23,389 nucleotides of DNA from Candidatus Nanohaloarchaea archaeon (lineage in GTDB: Archaea > EX4484-52 > GLR71): NCBI GenBank assembly GCA_030671745.1, contig DAOVHT010000003.1, forward strand, positions 1 to 23,389. The letters run 5' to 3'. This document shows positions 1-6,678 of the stretch, one piece after another (the first letter of the stretch is position 1; each line of letters opens with the position of its first letter). The notes beneath the pieces were generated by a model. It did not search any database. It saw only the letters and a program-made list of their open reading frames with translations, and was not told where the DNA came from. A program made the translations under genes and the position numbers.

Positions 1-120
1 ACGCCGTCAGCAAGCAGCGACACAACCCCAGAAACAACTCCTGATGTTACAACAGAACCAAGTGGTGATCCTACCCCGCCGGTAGCAACACCGTCTGTTA
101 CCACACAACATTGTGGTTAA
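1..120 (+). CDS. C-terminal tail of an unidentified Thr/Pro-rich protein (partial)
   Basis: Frame 1 is open from the window edge to a TAA at 118-120 and gives 39 residues, mostly Thr, Pro, Ser, Val and Asp, ending in His-Cys-Gly. Such tails are common as extracellular linkers or glycosylated stalks on archaeal surface proteins, but no domain is visible and the rest of the gene lies outside the window. It converges with the FkbM-like gene, and a hairpin at 138-166 lies between them. It is more GC-rich than the DNA that follows. Function unknown. Confidence 0.55.
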   Translation, partial: TPSASSDTTPETTPDVTTEPSGDPTPPVATPSVTTQHCG

Positions 121-137
121 TTAACAATGGATAAAAG

Positions 138-175
138 AACGGGAAATGTGAAAAGCATTTCTCGTTACTTTCTTT
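138..175. terminator. bidirectional hairpin terminator between convergent genes
   Basis: An 11-bp stem (138-148 with 156-166, one G-T wobble) closes a 7-base loop. It is followed by a T-rich run on the plus strand, and by a shorter T-rich run when read on the minus strand. It sits between the stop of the partial plus-strand gene (120) and the stop of the minus-strand FkbM-like gene (174), so it could end both transcripts. Confidence 0.55.
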
Positions 176-620
176 ACAAATAAGGTGTTCTCTTTAATAC
201 GAGATTACAATAAGTATCTTTTTCTTTACATTCTTCATAATAATCTTTTATTTCTTTTATGGAAGTAGGGTTTATTTCTGGACAACCATTAACATTTGAA
301 TCAAGAGGAAGTTTAAAAACAGAAAACATTTGCTCTTTTATAAAATTATAAAACCATTCTATATCTTGATTGTTATTATGTAACCAATAAGGACCATATT
401 CCATAAAAATAGTACCATTAAAAGATTCCTTAAAGCAATTACTAGCTCCTTTAAGAATGCTAATTTCTGAACCTTGTGTATCTATTTTTATAAGCATTAT
501 TTTACTCCATTCTATATCAATAGAATTTTGGTCATTAAAGAATTCATCTAACGTTATTTGATTAACGGTTTCTTCTTCAAATAGTTCATTATCAAATACA
601 TGGCCTCTGCAATCACCCAT
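174..620 (-). CDS. FkbM-family methyltransferase, 5'-truncated (probable remnant)
   Basis: This 148-residue product carries the C-terminal half of an FkbM/Methyltransf_21 domain. The family signature is present as ITLDEFF (about 22-28) followed by LIKIDTQGSEISILKGA (about 43-59). Family members transfer methyl groups from SAM, often onto sugars or polyketides, and are usually 230-300 residues long. The N-terminal part with the glycine-rich SAM-binding motif is absent. Reading upstream of the ATG, the frame stays open for 13 more codons (621-659, including LNIINPKN, which looks like FkbM sequence) and runs directly into the TGA of hef at 660-662. No start codon or clear ribosome site lies in that stretch. 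The simplest reading is a gene whose 5' half was lost at the hef boundary, so activity is doubtful. Confidence 0.7.
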   Translation of the reverse strand: MGDCRGHVFDNELFEEETVNQITLDEFFNDQNSIDIEWSKIMLIKIDTQGSEISILKGASNCFKESFNGTIFMEYGPYWLHNNNQDIEWFYNFIKEQMFSVFKLPLDSNVNGCPEINPTSIKEIKDYYEECKEKDTYCNLVLKRTPYL

Positions 621-659
621 ATTTTTAGGGTTTATAATATTTAAAGTTTTCGGTTTTAA

Positions 660-2906
660 TCAGTCTGTTTTGTTATAATCGGTTTCAACAATATCTTTTA
701 TCTTTTTTGCTTTCTCTTTTCCGAGACCTTCTATCTCTTCTAATGTCTTCTCTTTGCAGTTTATGAATCTTTTTATTGTTCCGAATCGTTCAAGGATGCG
801 CCGGCTCAGTTTTATGTTGATGTCTGGGAATCCAGAGATTATGTATTCTTGCATCTCCTTTTTTGTTTTTGAGCGTTTTGTGCCTCTCAATGAAATTTCT
901 CTTTTTTCTCCCTGTTCACGTCTTGCAAGGGCTATCACCATGTCTTTTGTGTCTTCAATGTCTCGTGTGGGTATGACCGGGATGCTGAAATCACAGGCAA
1001 TGGACGCAAGTGCGCCACGTATGGCATTGGGGTGCATGTTTCTTATGCCATACAGGTTTTTACCTTCAATAATAAGTATCGGACGTTCAAAGGTTTCTTT
1101 AAGTTCTGTCATCTGCGTAAAAAGGCGCTTGTCAATTATTGATTGCAGGAAATCCCCTACTTCTTTTCTTTCAATACCTACTCTGTCAGAAACGATTACG
1201 TCACCTACTGCAAGTTGTTTCGATATTATTTCGGTGTTGTCTGTCTCGGTCAGTTTTTTTATCAGTTTGGGTTCCCTGTGGTCAACATATATCTTGATCT
1301 TATTGTTGTCTCTATCTTTGTCTCTTTTAAAGCTTTTAAGGGATTTCTGTTCTTTTTGAGCCTTATTTGTCTTTATCTCAATACCTGTCTTGTTGAAGTT
1401 TTTTTTCAGGCTGTCAATGACTATTTTCATCTTTCTTTCCTTATGGCGCGTGCTCCAGTAATAAGCTTCGTCAATAGTACCTTTGGTCATAAGTATATGC
1501 ACTTTGCCTTCTTTTTCGCGTCCTGTACGTCCACGTCTCTGAATTGTCCTTATTTCTGAGGGTATAGGTTCATAAAAGATTACAGTGTCGACTTTTGGGA
1601 TGTCAAGACCCTCTTCTGCGACTGAGGTGGCTACAAGGATGTTATATGTGCCATCTCTGAACTTGTCAAGGGTCTCTTTCTGTTTTTTTTGGGTATTGCC
1701 TTTTCTCTGCCCTATGAATCTTACTGGTTTGAGTGTCTTTTCATCTGCAAGTTCTTTGATGATCAAGTCAACAGTGTTTATGTAATGGGCAAATATGATT
1801 GTCTTTTTATCGCCTTTTATGCTTTCTATTGCTAGTTCTTTTGCTTTTATGAGTTTTGGATGTTTTGTGTCTTTTGATGCCAGATATGTCGTAAGGATTG
1901 ATGCCTGCTTGACATCATCATCAGACAGAAGTGTCATTGATGCTTTTGTCCTGTCTTTCTTAAGTTTTTCAATATAGGTCTCAAGCTGGGGGATGCCTTG
2001 GGTCTGGATAAGCTCTATTGCATGGTTGAGTTTTATGCAGGCGGCAACGTCTGATATTGCCTTGAAGAATATGGGGTCCTGTTTCTTTACGGCAAGACCT
2101 CTCATCTTTCCGGACAGTTCGAGAAGTTCTCTTTTAGAAGGTTGCGTATCGGTCAAGATGTTCATCGATATCAGGAATTTTATCCTTTTTTTCTTTGCAG
2201 TCTCAAGATATCTGCTTATCTTTTTGAATTCGTCGGGAAAAGTTATTTTAACCCAGTCTATCTTTGTCTCTTTGATGTATGGTTTTACGTCCCAGTCGTT
2301 CTCGTCCCGTATCTCTACGTTTTCGCAGTAAAGGTTACCGCAGATAGCACCGATCTTCTCTTTTGTTCCGCCAGGGCTTGCGGTGAGTCCCAATATCAAT
2401 TGTTCTTTCTGAGGTGTTTCTATATATCTTTTTGCGATGAATGTGTATGCATAGTCGCCTGAGGTCCTGTGTGCCTCATCAAAGACGATTATTGAAAATT
2501 GAGAGAGGTCTATCGTGTTTTTCATGATGTCATTCTCTATGACTTGCGGTGTTGCAAAGATGATTCTTGAAGTCTTGTAGATATCTTCTCTTTTTTTTGG
2601 CGGGACTTTGCCTGTAAGTATCTCAAAATTGCCGATATCACCTGTTTCTATGTCCATCACATCTGAAAAACTTTTAAGGTGCTGTTCAACAAGAGGTTTC
2701 GTGGGTGCCATTATGAGCGCTTTCTTGTCTTTGTATTTTCCCAGCCTATGGGCAACAATGCCTATCGCTATTATCGTCTTTCCGATTCCGGTCGGCAATA
2801 CCACAAGCGAGTTCTTGTTTGAGCAGCTGGCTATTATGTTTTCTTGGTATTTCCTTCTCTCAATCGTGTCTTTTTTCAGGAGTGGGTGATTCAGGTATTC
2901 TGTCAT
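660..2906 (-). CDS. hef: Hef helicase-nuclease (archaeal FANCM/XPF-like)
   Basis: This 748-residue protein has the full Hef layout. The N-terminal SF2 helicase shows Walker A LPTGIGKT (37-44), DEAH (143-146), LTASPG (174-179) and the motif VI string QRRGRTGR. The C-terminal XPF-type nuclease has the active-site motif IERK (578-581) with Asp at 585, and two helix-hairpin-helix motifs follow at about 690-745 (GLGKEKAKKI). Hef unwinds and cuts forked or stalled replication intermediates, usually as a dimer that may contact PCNA. Both enzymatic halves look intact. The ATG at 2904-2906 lies about 27 bases from a TATA-like box at 2927-2939, which suggests a leaderless transcript. The gene is divergent from thymidylate kinase, and its stop codon is in frame with the downstream FkbM remnant. 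Confidence 0.95.
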   Translation of the reverse strand: MTEYLNHPLLKKDTIERRKYQENIIASCSNKNSLVVLPTGIGKTIIAIGIVAHRLGKYKDKKALIMAPTKPLVEQHLKSFSDVMDIETGDIGNFEILTGKVPPKKREDIYKTSRIIFATPQVIENDIMKNTIDLSQFSIIVFDEAHRTSGDYAYTFIAKRYIETPQKEQLILGLTASPGGTKEKIGAICGNLYCENVEIRDENDWDVKPYIKETKIDWVKITFPDEFKKISRYLETAKKKRIKFLISMNILTDTQPSKRELLELSGKMRGLAVKKQDPIFFKAISDVAACIKLNHAIELIQTQGIPQLETYIEKLKKDRTKASMTLLSDDDVKQASILTTYLASKDTKHPKLIKAKELAIESIKGDKKTIIFAHYINTVDLIIKELADEKTLKPVRFIGQRKGNTQKKQKETLDKFRDGTYNILVATSVAEEGLDIPKVDTVIFYEPIPSEIRTIQRRGRTGREKEGKVHILMTKGTIDEAYYWSTRHKERKMKIVIDSLKKNFNKTGIEIKTNKAQKEQKSLKSFKRDKDRDNNKIKIYVDHREPKLIKKLTETDNTEIISKQLAVGDVIVSDRVGIERKEVGDFLQSIIDKRLFTQMTELKETFERPILIIEGKNLYGIRNMHPNAIRGALASIACDFSIPVIPTRDIEDTKDMVIALARREQGEKREISLRGTKRSKTKKEMQEYIISGFPDINIKLSRRILERFGTIKRFINCKEKTLEEIEGLGKEKAKKIKDIVETDYNKTD

Positions 2907-2926
2907 GATATATCTTTGGTTGAGAA

Positions 2927-2939
2927 TTAATATAAAAAG
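2927..2939 (-). promoter_or_regulatory. TATA box of hef
   Basis: The minus strand reads CTTTTTATATTAA here, centred about 27 bases before the hef ATG. That spacing predicts transcription starting at or next to the start codon. There is no Shine-Dalgarno sequence before the ATG, which agrees with leaderless translation. Confidence 0.5.
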
Positions 2940-2951
2940 TAGAGTATCTGT

Positions 2952-2962
2952 CCTATATATTA
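2952..2962 (+). promoter_or_regulatory. TATA box of thymidylate kinase gene
   Basis: CCTATATATTA lies about 55 bases before the ATG at 3012, predicting a leader of roughly 25-30 bases. A second AT-rich candidate at 2971-2982 would give an almost leaderless start. The choice is not settled by sequence. Confidence 0.4.
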
Positions 2963-3011
2963 CATCTTCAAAAAATTAATAAGTGTCAGTGTTCAATTCA
3001 TCTTTGATAAT

Positions 3012-3614
3012 ATGGCTGAAAAAGGTATGTTTGTTGTTTTAGAGGGGCTTGATGGGAGCGGGTCATCTACACAGGTTGCGCTCTTAAAGAAAGCATTGGG
3101 TTGTTTAGGGCACAAGGTGCACATCACAAAAGAGCCGACAAATAATATTATCGGTGGTCTTATCCGTGGTCAGCTTACAAAAGATTGGAAGACCGGGCCT
3201 GAATGTCTTCAGCTTCTTTTTGCGGCGGATCGTGCGCACCATCTTGAAAGGGAGATAATGCCTGCAATGAATGACGGAAATATTGTGGTGTCTGACAGAT
3301 ATTTCTTCTCGACAATGGCTTTCGGTGGTATTGATACTGATATAGGCTGGCTCAAGAAGATAAATGAACGGTTTATTGTACCTGATCTGACTTTTTTCAT
3401 TAAGGTGCCTGCAAAAGAGTGTGTGAGGCGGATATCTGCGTCACGGTTTGAGCTTGAGCTGTTTGAGGAAGAGAAGAAGCTCTTCCGTGTGTGGGAGAAT
3501 TATGAGAAGTTATCTCAAGAATTTGAGAACGTACATGTGATTGATGGTATGCAATCAGTTGATGAAGTTCATAAAGAGATAATTGGTATTGTTCTAGATA
3601 ATTTGGATAAGTAA
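3012..3614 (+). CDS. tmk: thymidylate kinase (dTMP kinase), P-loop lysine replaced
   Basis: At 200 residues this has the usual length of dTMP kinase, which phosphorylates dTMP to dTDP with ATP for dTTP synthesis. Family marks are FVVLEGLDGSGSSTQ (7-21), the substrate segment TKEPT (39-43), LLFAADRAHH (68-77), the DRY motif (95-97) followed by FFSTMAFGG, and a Glu/Lys-rich lid at about 145-165. The oddity is the P-loop. Where GxDGxGKST is usual, this sequence reads GLDGSGSSTQ, so the phosphate-binding Lys is Ser at position 18. The remaining motifs are intact, so the gene does not look decayed. An internal ATG at codon 6 is another possible start. It is divergent from hef. Confidence 0.9.
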   Translation: MAEKGMFVVLEGLDGSGSSTQVALLKKALGCLGHKVHITKEPTNNIIGGLIRGQLTKDWKTGPECLQLLFAADRAHHLEREIMPAMNDGNIVVSDRYFFSTMAFGGIDTDIGWLKKINERFIVPDLTFFIKVPAKECVRRISASRFELELFEEEKKLFRVWENYEKLSQEFENVHVIDGMQSVDEVHKEIIGIVLDNLDK

Positions 3615-3647
3615 TTAAATATGTAATTGTCTATTTTCTGTTTCTTT

Positions 3648-3731
3648 TTACTTTTTCAGTATGCCTATGCTTAACAGAATCAGTATTATTGGGCTTAGGG
3701 TAATCAATAATAAGTATATCGTATCTTGCAT
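3648..3731 (-). CDS. possible 27-residue single-span membrane peptide
   Basis: Starting 26 bases after the HerA-like gene's stop, this tiny frame encodes MQDTIYLLLITLSPIILI and continues to a Lys-Lys end. That gives one hydrophobic span of about 20 residues with a short polar head and a basic tail. An AGATGA about 10 bases upstream could serve as a weak ribosome site. An overlapping 36-residue frame (3631-3741) starts slightly earlier and is not hydrophobic. AT-rich DNA can yield such frames by chance, so this is a suggestion only. Confidence 0.25.
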   Translation of the reverse strand: MQDTIYLLLITLSPIILILLSIGILKK

Positions 3732-3757
3732 ATTTTTTCATCTTGTTGTTTATTGTT

Positions 3758-5065
3758 CTAATCTTTTATCGCAATCGGGCTTCCGCCTGCATGCCAACTC
3801 ATACGGGGGCGCATCCTTATTGGATACAACCTTTCTGAGTTGTCGTCAAGGATAATGGCTGCGCCTTTTACTCGTGGCAGATTGTCAAAATAGTCTGAAA
3901 TTCCGTATTTCAAGTAGGATTGCATGATCTGGCTCAGTGAGTTTACATCTTTTGAGCTTGTCAGTCTGTGAGATATCACAAGGTCGCACTGGCTTATTGC
4001 TTCCTGATGCAGCTTGTTTGGCATCTGTGTCGCAAGAAGGAGCGATACACCTGGTTCTCTTCCAATCTTTACCCATTGCAGAAGCGGTAGTGATGCGGCA
4101 GTCATGCCTTCTCCTGGCAGGAACTGATGCGCCTCGTCAATCAGCATCCATGTAATGGGCATGTGCCCGCCTTTGCTTGTTCCTTCCATGTCTTCGGATT
4201 CTTCCATCCGTCGTGCCTTTATCCTGGCGTCAAGGATATGTCTTGCTAGAAGCCCTACAACAAGGCTTTTGACACTCCATCCTCCTGAGGCCTGGCTGAA
4301 ATGGCTCACGTCAAGTATGGTGGTCTCTCCCGGCTTTATTATGTCATGTATCGATGATCCTTCCTTGTCGAAGATACCCCATTCTTTGGCTACTTCGTAT
4401 CTATTTATCAGACCTTCTTTTGCAATCTGGCTGGCATCATCTTTTTTGATTTCGTTGATTATGTCATCTATTGAATAATCACTTTTGTTTTTCATCTGTC
4501 TCATGACTTTCTGTAGAATGATTCCCATCTCGCCATCCAGTTCAAGATTGAAGCTCAATGCCCAATCATCTGTGTTCAGGCTTGAGGGTTTCATGGAGAA
4601 TGTGGAATCGAATGGTATCGCGTCGTCATTGTATATCTTTGCGAGTCCTTTAGGCACCATCACGTTGACATCAAATCCTTTCGGTTTCAGGTTCCATTCA
4701 GAAAGTAGTTCTGCATCTTTCTCGTTGGGCATCTTCATACTCCAATAGATACCCATGGTGTCTATCACTATGACTCCTATGTTTTTTTTGATGTCTTGGG
4801 GAAGAAGCATCATCTCTTCTACAACACTGCCCATCGAATATGATTTTCCTTGACCTCTCTTACCGAAAAGTCCTATTATGTGCGGTCGGGCAAGATCAAT
4901 GTTTACGGGTGTTGTGACGTGCGCCTCATTTTTCTGGCCAACAATGTGTTTTGCAACATAGCCTGTGCCGCGCATGCCGTATTTTTTTTCGTCTGAAAGA
5001 TCTCGTCCTATAAGTATTTCGTGCATAGAAAGTATTTGGTCTGTTTTCATATATATGTTTGGCAT
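3758..5065 (-). CDS. HerA-like ATPase (DUF87, FtsK/HerA superfamily)
   Basis: This 435-residue P-loop ATPase belongs to the HerA branch of the HerA-FtsK superfamily. Walker A GKRGQGKS is at 68-75, Walker B LIDEAH at 308-313, the sensor-like ATQMPNKL at 345-352, and the arginine-bearing SHRL at 365-368. HerA proteins form hexamers that move along double-stranded DNA and act with the nuclease NurA in end resection. No nurA is in the window, so the partner is unknown and other HerA/DUF87 roles are possible. The first ATG (5063-5065) is used here. A second ATG at 5048-5050 (codon 6) is equally reasonable and would give a leader of about 26 bases from the TATA element at 5095-5108. Confidence 0.85.
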   Translation of the reverse strand: MPNIYMKTDQILSMHEILIGRDLSDEKKYGMRGTGYVAKHIVGQKNEAHVTTPVNIDLARPHIIGLFGKRGQGKSYSMGSVVEEMMLLPQDIKKNIGVIVIDTMGIYWSMKMPNEKDAELLSEWNLKPKGFDVNVMVPKGLAKIYNDDAIPFDSTFSMKPSSLNTDDWALSFNLELDGEMGIILQKVMRQMKNKSDYSIDDIINEIKKDDASQIAKEGLINRYEVAKEWGIFDKEGSSIHDIIKPGETTILDVSHFSQASGGWSVKSLVVGLLARHILDARIKARRMEESEDMEGTSKGGHMPITWMLIDEAHQFLPGEGMTAASLPLLQWVKIGREPGVSLLLATQMPNKLHQEAISQCDLVISHRLTSSKDVNSLSQIMQSYLKYGISDYFDNLPRVKGAAIILDDNSERLYPIRMRPRMSWHAGGSPIAIKD

Positions 5066-5094
5066 ATAAGTTGTGTTGAGAAAGGGGTTGATGT

Positions 5095-5108
5095 ACTTTT
5101 TTTAAAGT
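5095..5108. promoter_or_regulatory. shared divergent TATA element between HerA-like gene and small-gene operon
   Basis: The sequence ACTTTTTTTAAAGT is an imperfect palindrome with ACTTT/AAAGT arms. On the plus strand its centre lies about 27 bases before the ATG at 5129. On the minus strand it lies about 36 or 51 bases before the two possible HerA-like starts. A single TBP site may therefore serve both directions. Confidence 0.4.
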
Positions 5109-5128
5109 TATTTCTTCATATTAATTGT

Positions 5129-5314
5129 ATGATTTCAAAGATTCAGAAGCTTCTTGAGAATGAGGAGGCTATGAAAAACATTGCAAAATTGTTAGGCACC
5201 CATGACCTTGAATCAGACATAGAATTTGATAACCATGAGATTGTTGCCGGCGGTGTCTCACTGACTCTTAATGGCAAGATAAATGTCAAGACAAGGCATA
5301 ACGGGGATGATTGA
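5129..5314 (+). CDS. small protein of unknown function (61 aa)
   Basis: This begins with MISKIQKLLENEEAMKNIAK, a charged amphipathic helix, followed by a segment that looks like beta strands (about 30-57). No family is recognised. The frame is open further upstream to 5021, but that part overlaps the HerA-like coding region and crosses the promoter. The ATG at 5129 sits about 27 bases from the TATA element at 5095-5108, so it is the likely leaderless start. The stop at 5312-5314 lies two bases before the ATG of the next small gene, which indicates co-transcription and probably coupled translation. Confidence 0.6.
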   Translation: MISKIQKLLENEEAMKNIAKLLGTHDLESDIEFDNHEIVAGGVSLTLNGKINVKTRHNGDD

Positions 5315-5316
5315 GG

Positions 5317-5532
5317 ATGATACGGGCAGATCTGAAGGTTGATGGCAAGGATGTCGCAGGAGTGGTCAAGGACGGTGCTGAAACAAAAGTCAAGGTCAAG
5401 AGCATCTCAAAGATTCTTGCAACACCAATACTCACTAAAGTTGCTTTGGACCTGAAGCCTATATTTGATTCTGAAGGAAATAAGATCAGTTTTGGGAAGA
5501 CGTTTTTTGCAGGGATTTTTGGGAAGAGATAG
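5317..5532 (+). CDS. small protein of unknown function (71 aa)
   Basis: The product is Lys/Val/Asp-rich, with repeated short beta-like stretches (DLKVDGKDV, TKVKVKSI) and a C-terminal hydrophobic and basic end (FFAGIFGKR). No family is recognised and no signal peptide is present. The ATG at 5317 is preferred because a GGGGATGA Shine-Dalgarno-like site (5303-5310) lies 6 bases before it. A TTG at 5311 could add two residues and would overlap the upstream stop. It is the middle gene of a three-gene plus-strand run ending in the dCTP deaminase/dUTPase-like gene 27 bases downstream. Confidence 0.6.
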   Translation: MIRADLKVDGKDVAGVVKDGAETKVKVKSISKILATPILTKVALDLKPIFDSEGNKISFGKTFFAGIFGKR

Positions 5533-5559
5533 AGAAATAAGGGTTTTAAAGGGTTTTTT

Positions 5560-6678
5560 ATGCTTACAGATAATCAGATACTCAAACTAATCAATGATGA
5601 TGTCTTAAAGGTAACCCCTGAACCTACTGGAAAGCAGTTCCAGCCTACAAGTCTAGATTGGCGTATCGGTGCGGTTGAGATTTTTGATAAGGATACAATC
5701 GATAAGAATCAGCTGGAATATCTTAGGCGGTTTCCTGAAGCACCTGAAAATGATGAGGATTATGACGATTTTACAATATCTATTGATGATTTTCTAGATT
5801 CTCTTGAACGTGATGTAAAATATCTTGATAAAGATGACTCATTCATTCTTGAACCAGGTCAGCAGGCAATAATATACTCTCGTGAAAAGTTCAATATTCC
5901 TTATTGGCTTTCTATGTATTCAGAACTCAGAAGTTCAAATGGTAGACGAGGTCTTTCTCCGATTGATGGTCGGATACAGGATCTGTCATATGAAGGAAGA
6001 GTCAAGATGTCGGTTGTCAACAAGAATCCGAATCCTTTGAAATTTTATGGGGGGGACAGGTTCGCTCAGTTGTTTTTTGAGATTGAGGATAATTTTTCGT
6101 ATGTTTCATCTAATTCTGGGAGTGTTCGAGAGATACATAATTCTCAGATAATGGATGAGGTGGGTATTAATAATCTTATTGCTGGGGGTCTTCTTGAAGT
6201 AAGTCCTGAGGTCGTCATAAATAATAATCATCTTGTTTTCACTAGTTCGGATACTGCGCTCTCTTTCAAGAAAGATTTTGGTGTCATAGACACTAGAGAG
6301 AAATATAGTGATACGGATTTATATGATGAGGTTGATCTTTCCAGGCCGTATGAAATATCAGAGGATGATCTTCTTGTGGTGAAACTTAAAGAACAATTAA
6401 AGCTTTCAAATCATGTAGGGATATTATTGGAACTGTCTCAGTCTTTAAATAAAAATCATATATATAATCATAAGATCGGTGCTGGTTGGGTTGATCCAGG
6501 CTATGAAGGTCAGGTCACTATACATGACTGGTCAAGTATTATTAATATTCTTAAAGAAGATGATGTGGTGATGACAGGGACTGTTATCTATTTTCCTGAA
6601 TCTGTCGGGAATTCTTATGGTTCTAGTGGTTTAGGGTCTCATTATGATAAAAATTCTGGGATAACTGTGTCTGTTTAA
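5560..6678 (+). CDS. two-domain dCTP deaminase/dUTPase-fold protein
   Basis: This 372-residue protein contains two copies of the dUTPase/dCTP deaminase fold, resembling the long bacterial DCD family. The first copy (about 1-178) opens with MLTDNQILKLI and SLDWRIG (31-37), then LEPGQQAIIYSREKF (97-111), ELRSSNGRRGL (122-132) and a DLSYEG strand (141-146). The second (about 208-372) has VGILLELSQSL (286-296), WVDPGYEGQVTI (310-321) and a Ser/Gly C-terminal tail (GSSGLGSHY, 354-362). Family members convert dCTP to dUTP and/or dUTP to dUMP for dTTP synthesis. At the position aligned with the catalytic Glu of classical Dcd, I read Ser in copy one and His in copy two, while the dUTPase-type Asp is kept in both. 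Exact chemistry is therefore open. AAAGGG (5548-5553) is a good ribosome site. The stop overlaps the convergent surface-protein gene by four bases. Confidence 0.75.
   Translation: MLTDNQILKLINDDVLKVTPEPTGKQFQPTSLDWRIGAVEIFDKDTIDKNQLEYLRRFPEAPENDEDYDDFTISIDDFLDSLERDVKYLDKDDSFILEPGQQAIIYSREKFNIPYWLSMYSELRSSNGRRGLSPIDGRIQDLSYEGRVKMSVVNKNPNPLKFYGGDRFAQLFFEIEDNFSYVSSNSGSVREIHNSQIMDEVGINNLIAGGLLEVSPEVVINNNHLVFTSSDTALSFKKDFGVIDTREKYSDTDLYDEVDLSRPYEISEDDLLVVKLKEQLKLSNHVGILLELSQSLNKNHIYNHKIGAGWVDPGYEGQVTIHDWSSIINILKEDDVVMTGTVIYFPESVGNSYGSSGLGSHYDKNSGITVSV

Noticed and set aside
660..662. Read-through or recoding of the hef TGA into the in-frame FkbM sequence
   Set aside because: Hef ends normally after its helix-hairpin-helix motifs, no recoding structure is seen, and the FkbM part is truncated; a deletion junction explains the frame better.
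754..1359. 201-codon plus-strand open frame opposite hef
   Set aside because: It lies wholly antisense to the well-supported Hef nuclease region and its product is low-complexity Ser/Leu sequence with no family marks.
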